Source: Micromonospora ferruginea (GTDB lineage: Bacteria > Actinomycetota > Actinomycetes > Mycobacteriales > Micromonosporaceae). From it: a stretch of 64,000 nt of DNA. The translations under genes and the position numbers were made by a program. The notes under the pieces were generated by a model that was given only the letters and a program-made list of their open reading frames with translations, made no database searches and had not been told where the DNA came from. Below, piece by piece: positions 1 to 8,166 of this stretch. The DNA lies in NCBI RefSeq assembly GCF_013694245.2, contig NZ_CP059322.2, forward strand, positions 3,789,001 to 3,853,000, given 5' to 3'. Within the stretch, counting starts at the first letter, position 1. The number at the start of each line of letters is the position of its first letter.

Positions 1-429
1 GCGCTGCTCCCGGCCGACCTGCTGACCCGGCTCGCGCCCGGCGCGCAGCCCAGCGCCTCGGCCAACCTCGGCGACCGCAGCGGCACCCGGGAGTGCGCGG
101 TCGACCTGACCAGCGGCACCTCGATGCGTGGGGACCTGGCCGTCACCGTGGCCGTCGACGCCGACGGCATGTACGACCAGACATGGCGGCGGGACCGGTG
201 CTCCCGGATCGCCACCGACCTCACCGGCGAGGGACCGGGTGACAGCTCCTGCGTGGCGGTGACGCCGTGGGACGGCGGTGAGACCAGGTTCGACGGCTAT
301 GCCTGGCGGGGCGAGCACTACGAAGTGCGCGTCGCGTACCAGGTGGTCAAGCCGGAGAAGCTGCCGGCCGGCGCGGAGGCCGAACTGCGTAAGGTGCTCG
401 CCTCGGCGGTCGACTCGCTGCCCGAGTAG
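1..429 (+). CDS. C-terminal part of an unrecognised protein (5' end outside window)
   Basis: The frame is open from base 1 and ends at the TAG at 427-429, so only the last 142 residues are seen. The visible part is mixed alpha/beta in appearance, with three cysteines (in the contexts RECAVDL, DRCSRI and SSCVAV) and no membrane segment. Cysteine-bearing tails of this kind occur in exported actinobacterial lipoproteins of the DUF3558 type, but I cannot confirm that family. It converges with the DUF2332 gene, with only 4 bp between the stops. Codon use matches the window, so it is a real gene. The missing upstream part would decide whether it has a signal peptide or lipobox. Confidence 0.7.
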   Translation, partial: ALLPADLLTRLAPGAQPSASANLGDRSGTRECAVDLTSGTSMRGDLAVTVAVDADGMYDQTWRRDRCSRIATDLTGEGPGDSSCVAVTPWDGGETRFDGYAWRGEHYEVRVAYQVVKPEKLPAGAEAELRKVLASAVDSLPE

Positions 430-433
430 ACCG

Positions 434-1369
434 TCAGCCGAACCAGGTGACCGCCTGCCCGTGGCCCCGGGTCCAGGCCAGCGGCTTGCCGTCGAGCGCG
501 AGCACGTTGTGGAACCCGCCGTCCGGCGGCTCGGGCGTCGCCGCGTGCGGCAGCACGGCCGGGTCCTCGTTGGCGAGCCAGTGGCCGGGCAGCGTGCGTA
601 CCAACGCGGTGAAGGCCGCCCGGCGCGCGGACGGCACCTGGTAGAGCACCGAGCTGTGGAACACCACGAGCGTCGCGCCGGCCGGCGCGCGCGCCGCGAG
701 CGCCGGCAGGTCGTCGACCAGATCGCCGCGGACCAGCAGCGGCGGGTCGGCCGCCGCGACCGCCGCCGCAGCCCGCAACCGGTCCCGGCGGTGCCGGTGC
801 TCCGGCCAGACGAGCGCGTCCAGCCAGGCCAGGTCCGCCGGGTCGGTGACGTCGAGCGGGTTCACGTCCAGCCCGGCCCGCCACACCACCTCCGGCCGCC
901 GGTCCGGCGGGGTGGTGCCGGCGAGCGCGCAGTCGAGCACCGGTTCGCCGTCGCCGACCCGCCGGTCGCCGTAGCGGTAGGCGTACCGGTCGGGGTAGAG
1001 GCACAGGCCGGCGGACGCGCCGACCTCCAGCAACGCCAGCGGCTGCGGCAGCGCGGCGAGCACCGGCAGCAGCACCGCGCAGCGCCCGGCCTCGTTCGTC
1101 TGCGTCGCCCGGACCCGCATCTGCGCCGCGACGTCCGGCCAGTGCGCCAGCACGTGCTCGCGGAACGCCGCCGGGTCGTCCACCGGGCCGCCGCCCAGCC
1201 GGACCACGCCGAAGAGCAGGTTCGGCTGGCGCTTGGCCTCGGGGAGGGTGTCGAGCGACGCGAGCAGGTCCGGGTCGCGCGCCACGGCCTCTGCCAACCG
1301 GTGGTACGTCGGGGAGACGTCGCGCGCCTCGCGGTCGGCGAACGCCTGATAGATGTCGGCCGTGGTCAT
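434..1369 (-). CDS. DUF2332 domain-containing protein
   Basis: This 311-residue soluble protein begins MTTADIYQAFADREARDVSP, and the sequence matches my memory of the DUF2332 family, which is common in actinobacteria and has no assigned reaction. The middle contains a segment LLEVGASAGLCLYPDRY, which resembles the glycine-rich loop of Rossmann/SAM-binding folds, followed by an acidic stretch. A methyltransferase-like fold is therefore plausible but unproven. The frame stays open to 1498, but I prefer the ATG at 1369 because the upstream extension is Arg/Gly-rich and looks non-coding. The gene stands alone between two convergent neighbours and is not obviously part of an operon. Confidence 0.8.
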   Translation of the reverse strand: MTTADIYQAFADREARDVSPTYHRLAEAVARDPDLLASLDTLPEAKRQPNLLFGVVRLGGGPVDDPAAFREHVLAHWPDVAAQMRVRATQTNEAGRCAVLLPVLAALPQPLALLEVGASAGLCLYPDRYAYRYGDRRVGDGEPVLDCALAGTTPPDRRPEVVWRAGLDVNPLDVTDPADLAWLDALVWPEHRHRRDRLRAAAAVAAADPPLLVRGDLVDDLPALAARAPAGATLVVFHSSVLYQVPSARRAAFTALVRTLPGHWLANEDPAVLPHAATPEPPDGGFHNVLALDGKPLAWTRGHGQAVTWFG

Positions 1370-1488
1370 CGCCTGAGCATCCCAGCTTCCGGCGCGCCCC
1401 GGTCTGTGACCGTGCCCACCCCTGCCGGGTACGCCGCGAGCGCGGCAGGGAGACCCTGCCGCGCTCGCGGGACGTGCGGTGGAACGTG

Positions 1489-4353
1489 TCAGCTGCAACC
1501 GCTGGTGGAGCCGCAGCCCTCGCAGACGTAGCAGCTACCGGCGGGCCGCATCTTGGTGCCGCAGGTGAAGCAGAGCGGCGCGTCGGCGGCCTTGCCGATC
1601 ACGGCCTCCAGCAGTTCGGTGCTGGAGCCCACCGACGGCGCCGGCTTGACCGCCGCGGCGTCGGCCAGTTCCTGCGCCGGCTGGGCGATCGGGCCGGTCT
1701 TCGGCTCGGGCGCCTCGACCGGGGCGGAGGCGGCCATCGCGGTGAGGTCCGCACCGCTCGCCTCCGCCTCCGCCTCGGCCCGGAGCTGGGCGGCCCGCTC
1801 CTTGGCGGTGAAGATGCCCAGCTCCGCGCGGCGCTCGTACGGCAGGAAGTCCAGCGCCAGGCGACGGAAGATGTAGTCCATCACCGAGGCGGCCATCCGC
1901 ACGTCCGGGTCGTCGGTCATGCCGGCCGGCTCGAAGCGCATGTTGGTGAACTTGCTGACGTACGTCTCCAGCGGGACGCCGTACTGGAGACCGATGGAGA
2001 TGGCCACCGAGAAGGCGTCCATCACGCCGGCCAGGGTCGAGCCCTGCTTCGACATCTTGAGGAAGACCTCGCCGAGGCCGTCGTCCGGGTAGGACGAGGC
2101 GGTGAGGTAGCCCTCGGCGCCACCGACCGAGAAGGAGACCGTCTGCGACGGGCGCTTCTTCGGCAGCCGCTTGCGCACCGGGCGGTACTCGACGACCTTC
2201 TCCACGACCTTCTCGACCTCGGCCGCCGGGGCCTGCGTCTCGGCGGTGGCCTTGTTCGGCTTGGCGACCGAGAGCGGCTGGCCCACCTTGCAGTTGTCCC
2301 GGTAGATCGCCAGCGCCTTCAGGCCGAGCTTCCAGCCCTCGAAGTAGATCTTCTCGACGTCGGCGACGGTGGCCTGCTCCGGCATGTTGACGGTCTTGGA
2401 GATGGCGCCGGAGATGAACGGCTGGACGGCCGCCATCATCCGCACGTGGCCCATCGGCGCGATGGACCGCTCGCCCATGGCGCAGTCGAAGACCGGGTAG
2501 TGCTCCGGCTTCAGGCCGGGGGCGTCCACCACGTGCCCGTGGTCGGCGATGTGCTCGACGATCGCCTCGACCTGCTCCTCGGGGTAGCCGAGGCTGCGCA
2601 GCGCGCGCGGCACGGTCTGGTTGACGATCTGCATCGAGCCGCCGCCGACCAGCTTCTTGAACTTGACCAGCGCCAGGTCCGGCTCGACGCCGGTGGTGTC
2701 GCAGTCCATCATCAGGCCGATGGTGCCGGTCGGGGCGAGCACGCTGGCCTGCGAGTTGCGCCAACCGTTCTTGTCGCCCAGCTTGTTGCCGAGCGTCCAC
2801 TGCTTGGTGGCCTCGCGCTGCACGGCGGTGGCCACGGTGCCGGTCGGCCGGATGCTGTCGTTGGCGGCGGCGTGCTTGCGCATGACCCGCTTGTGCGGCT
2901 CCGCGTTGCGGGCGTAGCCGTCGTACGCGCCGACGATGCCGGCCAGCTCGGCGGAACGGCGGTAGGCGGTGCCGGTCATCAGCGAGGTGATCGCCGCGGA
3001 CACCTCCCGCCCCTGCTCCGAGTCGTACGGCAGGCCGGTGGCCATCAGCAGCGCGCCCAGGTTGGCGTACCCGATGCCGAGCTGCCGGTAGGCGCGGGTG
3101 GTCTCGCCGATCTTCTCGGTCGGGAAGTCGGCGAAGCAGATCGAGATGTCCATCGCGGTGATGACGAACTCGACCGACCGGACGAACTTCTCCACCTCGA
3201 AGCCACCGTCGGCGCGGAGGAACTTCATCAGGTTCAGCGAGGCCAGGTTGCACGAGGAGTTGTCCAGGTGCAGGTATTCCGAGCACGGGTTCGACGCGGT
3301 GATCCGCCCGGTCTCCGGGCAGGTGTGCCAGTCGTTGATCGTGTCGTCGTACTGCAGGCCCGGGTCGGCGCACTCCCAGGCGGCCTGGGAGATGGTGCGG
3401 AACAGGTTCTTCGCGTCGATCGTCTCGATGGTCTGCCCGTCGAGCCGGCCACGCAGGTCGAAGCCGCCGCCGTTCTCCACCGCGGTCATGAACTCGTCGG
3501 AGACGCGGACCGAGTTGTTGGCGTTCTGGTACTGCACGCTGACGATGTCGGCGCCGCCCAGGTCCATGTCGAAGCCGGCGTCCCGCAGCGCGCGGATCTT
3601 GTCCTCCTCGCGCGCCTTGGTCGCCACGAACTCCTCGATGTCCGGGTGGTCCACGTCGAGGATGACCATCTTGGCCGCCCGCCGGGTGGCGCCACCGGAC
3701 TTGATGGTGCCGGCGGAGGCGTCCGCGCCGCGCATGAAGCTGACCGGACCGGAGGCGGTGCCGCCGGAGGAGAGCAGTTCCTTGGAGGACCGGATGCGGG
3801 AGAGGTTGACTCCGGCGCCCGAGCCGCCCTGGAAGATCCGCCCCTCCTCCTTGTACCAGTCGAGGATGGAGTCCATCGAGTCGTCGACGGACAGGATGAA
3901 GCACGCGCTGACCTGCTGCGGCGACGGCGTGCCGACGTTGAACCAGACCGGCGAGTTGAAGCTGAACACCTGGTGCAGCAGCATCCAGGTCAGCTCGTGC
4001 GCGAACACCTCGGCGTCGGCCGGGGAGGCGAAGTAGCCGTACTCCTCGCCGGCGGTGCGGTAGGTGTCGACCACCCGGTCGATGAGCTGCTTGAGCGACC
4101 ACTCGCGCTCCGGGGTCCCCACCGCGCCCCGGAAGTACTTCGTGGTCACGATGTTGGCCGCGTTGACCGACCAGGACTCGGGGAACTCCACCCCGCGCTG
4201 CTCGAAGTTGATCGAGCCGTCCCGCCAGTTCGTCATCACGACGTCGCGGCGCTCCCAGGCGACCTCGTCGTAGGGATGCACCCCCTCGGTCGTCCAGACG
4301 CGCTCGATCTTCAGCCCCGCCCCGGCCTTGTTCCGTGACTTGCTGGTCGTCAC
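1489..4353 (-). CDS. nrdJ: Class II (adenosylcobalamin-dependent) ribonucleoside-diphosphate reductase
   Basis: It reduces ribonucleotides to deoxyribonucleotides using adenosylcobalamin as the radical source, in the cytoplasm. The 954-residue protein shows the large-subunit hallmarks: FNSPVWFNVGT near the N-terminus, GGSGAGVNLSRIRSS, NPCSEYLHLDNSSCNLASLNL (active-site region), and APTGTIGLMMDCDTTGVEPD. The C-terminus carries a four-cysteine, probably zinc-binding tail (CFTCGT...CYVCEGCG) typical of long NrdJ proteins. I chose the GTG at 4353, which starts VTTSKSRNKAG and has a purine-rich GAGGGGGGCGAGG stretch just upstream; an in-frame ATG at 4386 would add 11 residues. It lies 67 bp downstream of nrdR on the same strand, so it is probably co-transcribed with, and repressed by, NrdR. 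No cobalamin riboswitch is visible in that short gap. Confidence 0.95.
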   Translation of the reverse strand: MTTSKSRNKAGAGLKIERVWTTEGVHPYDEVAWERRDVVMTNWRDGSINFEQRGVEFPESWSVNAANIVTTKYFRGAVGTPEREWSLKQLIDRVVDTYRTAGEEYGYFASPADAEVFAHELTWMLLHQVFSFNSPVWFNVGTPSPQQVSACFILSVDDSMDSILDWYKEEGRIFQGGSGAGVNLSRIRSSKELLSSGGTASGPVSFMRGADASAGTIKSGGATRRAAKMVILDVDHPDIEEFVATKAREEDKIRALRDAGFDMDLGGADIVSVQYQNANNSVRVSDEFMTAVENGGGFDLRGRLDGQTIETIDAKNLFRTISQAAWECADPGLQYDDTINDWHTCPETGRITASNPCSEYLHLDNSSCNLASLNLMKFLRADGGFEVEKFVRSVEFVITAMDISICFADFPTEKIGETTRAYRQLGIGYANLGALLMATGLPYDSEQGREVSAAITSLMTGTAYRRSAELAGIVGAYDGYARNAEPHKRVMRKHAAANDSIRPTGTVATAVQREATKQWTLGNKLGDKNGWRNSQASVLAPTGTIGLMMDCDTTGVEPDLALVKFKKLVGGGSMQIVNQTVPRALRSLGYPEEQVEAIVEHIADHGHVVDAPGLKPEHYPVFDCAMGERSIAPMGHVRMMAAVQPFISGAISKTVNMPEQATVADVEKIYFEGWKLGLKALAIYRDNCKVGQPLSVAKPNKATAETQAPAAEVEKVVEKVVEYRPVRKRLPKKRPSQTVSFSVGGAEGYLTASSYPDDGLGEVFLKMSKQGSTLAGVMDAFSVAISIGLQYGVPLETYVSKFTNMRFEPAGMTDDPDVRMAASVMDYIFRRLALDFLPYERRAELGIFTAKERAAQLRAEAEAEASGADLTAMAASAPVEAPEPKTGPIAQPAQELADAAAVKPAPSVGSSTELLEAVIGKAADAPLCFTCGTKMRPAGSCYVCEGCGSTSGCS

Positions 4354-4420
4354 GCCCTCGCCCCCCTCGTCGGCGCGGTCACCCACCGCGCCTGGTCACA
4401 CTGTCGGAAATCAGAAAATG

Positions 4421-4921
4421 TCAGCTGATCGCGCCGGCGGCGTCCGCCGCGCCGGCACCGGCGCCCTCACGGGCACGCGCGGCGGTCCGCAGCGTCTCGA
4501 TCTCCCGCTCGAAGTCGGCGAGCGAGTCGAACGACCGGTAGACGCTGGCGAACCGCAGATAGGCCACTTCGTCGAGGTCACGCAGCGGGCCGAGGATCGC
4601 CAGCCCCACGTCGTGGCTGGGGATCTCGGCCGCCCCCTTGGCGCGTACGGTCTCCTCGACCTTCTGTGCCAGCAGCGCGATCGAGTCGTCGTCGACCGGC
4701 CGGCCCTGGCACGCCTTGCGCACCCCACCGATGATCTTGGTGCGGCTGAACGGCTCGGTCACCCCGCTGCGCTTGACCACCGCGAGCACCGCCTCCTCGA
4801 CGGTGGTGAACCGCTTGCCGCACTCCGGGCAGGAACGTCGCCGCCGGATGAGCTGGCCGTCGTCGGCCTCCCGCGAGTCGACCACCCGGGAGTCGGCGTG
4901 CCGGCAGTACGGACACCGCAT
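4421..4921 (-). CDS. nrdR: Transcriptional repressor NrdR
   Basis: NrdR is a zinc-ribbon/ATP-cone repressor that senses (d)ATP and shuts off ribonucleotide reductase genes. The 166-residue protein starts [19 protein letters not shown] and has the CxxC...CPECGKRF zinc ribbon in the first 40 residues, followed by the ATP-cone ([19 protein letters not shown]). The ATG at 4921 is supported by GAAGGAGGTCGGGCG immediately upstream; the longer open frame to 5050 lacks this. It is followed by nrdJ, and two NrdR-type boxes lie 124-172 bp upstream, which fits autoregulation of the nrdR-nrdJ pair. The C-terminal Ala/Gly-rich tail is a little longer than usual. The nrdR next to lexA arrangement is, from memory, conserved in actinobacteria. 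Confidence 0.95.
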   Translation of the reverse strand: MRCPYCRHADSRVVDSREADDGQLIRRRRSCPECGKRFTTVEEAVLAVVKRSGVTEPFSRTKIIGGVRKACQGRPVDDDSIALLAQKVEETVRAKGAAEIPSHDVGLAILGPLRDLDEVAYLRFASVYRSFDSLADFEREIETLRTAARAREGAGAGAADAAGAIS

Positions 4922-5044
4922 CGCCCGACCTCCTTCATCGACCACGGGCACCACCACCGACTCCCGGGCACGGTTCGACACGGCGGAGCCATCCTTCGAT
5001 GACCGTCGCCGAGCCGGTGGTGCGGGAGTGCGTTCGGTAGTTGA

Positions 5045-5092
5045 ACCCAACCTGTAGGCAACTTACGCCCATGTGACTACTACATCTAGGGG
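5045..5092. promoter_or_regulatory. Tandem NrdR-box pair upstream of nrdR-nrdJ
   Basis: Compared with the published NrdR consensus acaCwAtATaTwGtgt, the 10-base core CTACATCTAG at 5080-5089 matches 8 of 10, and CAACCTGTAG at 5048-5057 matches 7 of 10. The two cores are 32 bp apart centre to centre, about three helical turns, which is the spacing known for functional NrdR box pairs. They sit upstream of nrdR on its own side of the divergent nrdR/lexA region. The matches are imperfect, so the inference rests on spacing and context as much as on sequence. Confidence 0.55.
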
Positions 5093-5225
5093 TTGACCGT
5101 ATGCCGTCCCCCAAGCGAGGTCAAGTTCGTCGGCGTGTCCGGCGCGTCATCAGAATCACGTCCGCGACGACCTCGCCGAGGAGCCCAACGCCGGGGCGCC
5201 GCGTCCGGTCACGGGCGGCCGGGAT

Positions 5226-5239
5226 GGAACATTCGTTCG
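5226..5239. promoter_or_regulatory. SOS box 1 (LexA operator) upstream of lexA
   Basis: GGAACATTCGTTCG matches the actinobacterial/Bacillus-type LexA consensus CGAACRNNYGTTCG at 13 of 14 positions. It lies 170 bp upstream of the lexA start codon and 34 bp (centre to centre) from a second box. It implies negative autoregulation of lexA. Confidence 0.75.
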
Positions 5240-5259
5240 AGCGGGACGTACCATTTATC

Positions 5260-5273
5260 AGAACACCTGTTCG
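5260..5273. promoter_or_regulatory. SOS box 2 (LexA operator) upstream of lexA
   Basis: AGAACACCTGTTCG matches CGAACRNNYGTTCG at 13 of 14 positions; only the first base differs. It is 136 bp upstream of the lexA start. With the box at 5226 it makes a double operator. Confidence 0.8.
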
Positions 5274-5288
5274 GAAATCCAGGATTTC
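5274..5288. promoter_or_regulatory. 15-bp perfect palindrome in the lexA leader
   Basis: GAAATCC-A-GGATTTC is a perfect inverted repeat with 7-bp arms, beginning one base after the second SOS box. It does not fit the LexA or NrdR consensus. It could be an operator for another protein or a small hairpin in the lexA transcript; the sequence alone does not decide. Confidence 0.4.
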
Positions 5289-5408
5289 GGCGCGACACGC
5301 CGACACGACCTCGTACAGATGTTTGAAAATGGCCGATCTCACCTATACGGTCAGACCACACGCACCACGAGCCGACGAGGCACCCAGCGCCGACCAGGGA
5401 GGACGGAC

Positions 5409-6191
5409 GTGACCGAGGACCGGGCCAGCCGGCAGAAGAACCCGCAGCCGATCGACGGGGCGGGTCCGCCGGCGTCCCGTCGCCCCCGCGCCGCGCGCAG
5501 CCGGGCCGCTCAGCCCGCGGTGCGCCCGGTCACGCCGGTGGTCAGCAGCTTCCCCGACCCGGCGACGGTCGACCTCACCGCCCGGCAGCGCCGGATCCTG
5601 GAGTTCATCCGCACCTGGGTGGAGCGCCACGGCTACCCGCCGAGCGTGCGCGAGATCGGCGAGGCCGTCGGCCTGGTCTCCCCGTCCAGCGTCGCCTACC
5701 AGCTCAAGGAGCTGGAGAAGAAGGGCTTCCTGCGCCGCGACCCGAACCGGCCGCGGGCGGTCGACGTCCGCTCCCCCGGCGACATCGACGACGAGGCCGC
5801 CCGCGCGCAGCGACCCGCCCCGGCCTACGTGCCGATGCTGGGCCGGATCGCCGCCGGTGGGCCCATCCTCGCCGAGCAGGCCGTGGAGGACATCTTCCCC
5901 CTCCCCCGCGAGCTGGTCGGTGAGGGCGAGGTCTTCATGCTCCAGGTCAAGGGCGACTCGATGCTCGACGCGGCGATCTGCGACGGCGACTGGGTGGTGG
6001 TGCGCCAGCAACCCAACGCCGAGGTCGGCGACATCGTGGCCGCCATGCTCGACGGCGAGGCGACCGTGAAGACCTACCGGCGTCGCGACGGGCACGTCTG
6101 GCTGATGCCGCAGAACCCGGCCTTCGACCCGATCCCCGGCGACGACGCCACCATCATGGGCCGCGTGGTCGCGGTGCTGCGCCGGATCTGA
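5409..6191 (+). CDS. lexA: Transcriptional repressor LexA
   Basis: LexA represses SOS genes and self-cleaves when RecA filaments form on damaged DNA. The 260-residue protein has a disordered Arg/Ala/Pro-rich N-terminal extension (about residues 1-50), a winged helix-turn-helix (about 55-120, including [14 protein letters not shown]), the Ala149-Gly150 cleavage site in GRIAAGGPI, the catalytic Ser184 in KGDSMLDA, and the catalytic Lys221 in ATVKTY. I chose GTG 5409 because GGGAGGACGGAC precedes it; an ATG at 5319 in frame would add 30 unlikely residues and run close to the operators. The N-terminal extension is long compared with E. coli LexA but usual in actinobacteria. It is divergent from nrdR and followed by a strong hairpin terminator. 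Confidence 0.95.
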   Translation: MTEDRASRQKNPQPIDGAGPPASRRPRAARSRAAQPAVRPVTPVVSSFPDPATVDLTARQRRILEFIRTWVERHGYPPSVREIGEAVGLVSPSSVAYQLKELEKKGFLRRDPNRPRAVDVRSPGDIDDEAARAQRPAPAYVPMLGRIAAGGPILAEQAVEDIFPLPRELVGEGEVFMLQVKGDSMLDAAICDGDWVVVRQQPNAEVGDIVAAMLDGEATVKTYRRRDGHVWLMPQNPAFDPIPGDDATIMGRVVAVLRRI

Positions 6192-6201
6192 CCGCTGACG
6201 A

Positions 6202-6240
6202 ACGGAGGAGGGGGCGACCGGCGGTCGCCCCCTCCTCCGT
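6202..6240. terminator. Bidirectional hairpin terminator between lexA and the convergent 6247-7977 gene
   Basis: The arms ACGGAGGAGGGGGCGACCG (6202-6220) and CGGTCGCCCCCTCCTCCGT (6222-6240) are perfectly complementary over 19 bp with a one-base centre. It lies 11 bp after the lexA stop and 6 bp before the convergent stop. There is no U-tract, as is common in high-GC actinobacteria. Confidence 0.85.
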
Positions 6241-6246
6241 GTCGAC

Positions 6247-7977
6247 TCAGTAGCGGTCGCCCCGCGGCTCGCGGCCACCGGACACCGGCCCGTAGTGGCC
6301 GGGGTCGTCGTCGCGGCGAGGGCCGCGCGGATCCCGCGAGTCGCGACGCGGCGGCTCGGCCCGGCCGCCGTCGCCCCGCCGGCCACCGCCGCCCGGCTGC
6401 CCGCGGTAGCCGGCACTGCCCGGCGCGCCGCCCCGGCCACCGCCCGGACGCGCGCCACCCTGGCCGCCACCGCCACCGTAGACACCGCCCGGGCCGGGCC
6501 GGTCCGCGCCACCGCCGCCGTAGACGCCGCCACCCTGGGGTCCGCCCCCGGCCGGCGGGCGACCACCCTGCGGCCGGCCACCACCCTGCGGGCGACCGCC
6601 CTGGGCGCCGCCGCCACTCGGAGGCCGGCCGCCGCCCGGCTGGCCACCCTGGGGCGCGCCGCCGTAGACCGCGCCGCCGGCGGGCCGTCCGCCGCCGTAG
6701 ACGCCGCCGCCCGAGGGCCGCTCGCCGTTGGCGGAGCCGCCGTAGACACCCCCGCCCTGACCGCCGCCGCCGTAGACCCCGCCGCGCGGCGGGGCGTCGG
6801 GCCGGTTGCCGGGCGGGAAGCCGCCGTTCACCGGGAACTCGCCGCTGCGCTCCGGCCCGTCGGCCGGCTCGACGGGCGCCGGCTTGCGCCGGGCCCGCAG
6901 GATGCCGAACACCCCGGCGCCGACCAGGAGCGCGCCGATCACCCCGACCGCGGCGATCAGGTACGTGATCTCGTCGAGCGAGAGCCCTTCCAGCCAGGAC
7001 TTCTTGGCCGCCGCCTTGGTCACGTTCTTGCCACCGTTAGGCAACGCCTCGACGCCCGTGGTCGCCGGCGTATAGCCGAGGATGTCGATCGGGTCGGCCG
7101 CATCGAGAGTGCCCCCGTCGGAGACGGTGACGAACGACTTTCCATCGGGGGTGTAGGAGATCGCTTCGCCGAACGGGTCGGCCAGTGGGGTAACACGGGG
7201 CTTGCCAGTGGTCAGAGCGGTGGCGATGTCACCGCCGGTCACGTCGAACTCGAAAGCGTCCGCATAGGTGCGCAGGGTTACCTTGCTGCCGTCGGGCGAG
7301 CGGGCCGCCCCGGTCACCGCCACTCGACCACTAGCCTTGAGTGGATTGTCCGTCGTGGTCCTCGGCAGCGAGACCTGACCGACCAGTTTCATCTTCACCG
7401 GCTCGGTATCACCACTCCGCAACTTCTCCGCGGGCGTGAATATCTCCGCCGGCCCGGTGGGAACCTTGGTGATAATCAGCGGCATGTTGTTGTCGTCGAT
7501 CAACAACGCTTCCGCATCACGCGGCTTGTCGTCGGGATAGGCGAGACGGTGCAACACCAACTGCTTGGAACCGTCGATCCGGGCCGACCACACCGCAACT
7601 CGCTCCCGGCGTTTCGTGCTGGTGATATTGTCGCCGGTATCGGCGACCCACAACGTCTTCCGGTCGGGACCGAGCGCCAGATCCTCGGTATCCAACGGCC
7701 CGTCGCCTGAGTAGCGCAACTCCTTTAAGACCTTGCACTTCTCATTCAGATAGAAGACCCGCTCCAGGCTGTCGTCGTCCGACCCGTCGTTGATGACCAC
7801 GTAGCCAGTGGACGTCGCCACCAGACCGGACAGCTCCCGCAGCCGCCTGTCGTCAACGGTGCACTTCTTCTTCGGAGCTGCAGCAAGCACCGGGGCCGCA
7901 GACGCCGCCGGAGCGGCCCAGACCGGCACGACAAGCGCTCCCAGCGCGAGCGTGACCGGGAAGACAACGTGGCGCAT
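6247..7977 (-). CDS. Exported, membrane-anchored propeller-like protein with Gly-rich GVYGG tail
   Basis: I do not recognise a named family. The 576-residue protein starts MRHVVFPVTLALGALVVPVW and has a Sec signal peptide ending near ASAAPVLAA. Residues about 35-320 contain repeated beta-strand patterns (DTEDLALGPDRKTLWVADTGDN, SYTPDGKSFVTVSDGG) like secreted WD40/SdiA-regulated-type propellers. A single transmembrane helix follows (YLIAAVGVIGALLVGAGVFG, about residues 345-368), then an Arg-rich stop-transfer segment and a tail of about 190 residues rich in Gly, Pro, Arg and Gln. The tail contains six copies of VYGG. The likely topology is propeller outside, tail inside. ATG 7977 is used because the open frame upstream has no signal sequence. 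Base composition of the propeller part is lower in GC than its neighbours. Confidence 0.75.
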   Translation of the reverse strand: MRHVVFPVTLALGALVVPVWAAPAASAAPVLAAAPKKKCTVDDRRLRELSGLVATSTGYVVINDGSDDDSLERVFYLNEKCKVLKELRYSGDGPLDTEDLALGPDRKTLWVADTGDNITSTKRRERVAVWSARIDGSKQLVLHRLAYPDDKPRDAEALLIDDNNMPLIITKVPTGPAEIFTPAEKLRSGDTEPVKMKLVGQVSLPRTTTDNPLKASGRVAVTGAARSPDGSKVTLRTYADAFEFDVTGGDIATALTTGKPRVTPLADPFGEAISYTPDGKSFVTVSDGGTLDAADPIDILGYTPATTGVEALPNGGKNVTKAAAKKSWLEGLSLDEITYLIAAVGVIGALLVGAGVFGILRARRKPAPVEPADGPERSGEFPVNGGFPPGNRPDAPPRGGVYGGGGQGGGVYGGSANGERPSGGGVYGGGRPAGGAVYGGAPQGGQPGGGRPPSGGGAQGGRPQGGGRPQGGRPPAGGGPQGGGVYGGGGADRPGPGGVYGGGGGQGGARPGGGRGGAPGSAGYRGQPGGGGRRGDGGRAEPPRRDSRDPRGPRRDDDPGHYGPVSGGREPRGDRY

Positions 7978-8099
7978 GACGCACAGTGTCGCATGCCCCC
8001 TGGCGGGGGGTTGCACGGCAGGGCCCTAAGCCCAGAATGTTAGTCATTCGGTACAGGTCAGACTTTGCGGACGAAACGCTCGGAGTAAGCACCCCGTCA

Positions 8100-8128
8100 T
8101 TGACATGCGTCCACACAACAAATAAGAA
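8100..8128 (+). promoter_or_regulatory. Vegetative-type promoter for the 8167-8715 gene
   Basis: TTGACA at 8100-8105 is followed after 17 bp by TAAGAA at 8123-8128. This is close to the principal-sigma consensus and would give a leader of about 30 nt before the GGAG ribosome site and ATG at 8167. Such a canonical -35 is rare elsewhere in the window. Confidence 0.6.
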
Positions 8129-8166
8129 TCATCACGGGACGTATCACCACGGGGATTGGAGCTTAA

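Noticed and set aside
1474..4338. 954-residue forward-strand frame opposite nrdJ
   Set aside because: It is a mirror frame of a well-identified gene, with Arg/Gly/Val-rich low-complexity translation and no motifs.
4354..4420. Cobalamin riboswitch before nrdJ
   Set aside because: The gap is only 67 bp and shows no B12-box; regulation is better explained by NrdR.
6247..7710. Forward-strand frame opposite the Gly-rich tail
   Set aside because: Ala/Arg/Thr-rich shadow caused by the repetitive GC-rich tail sequence.
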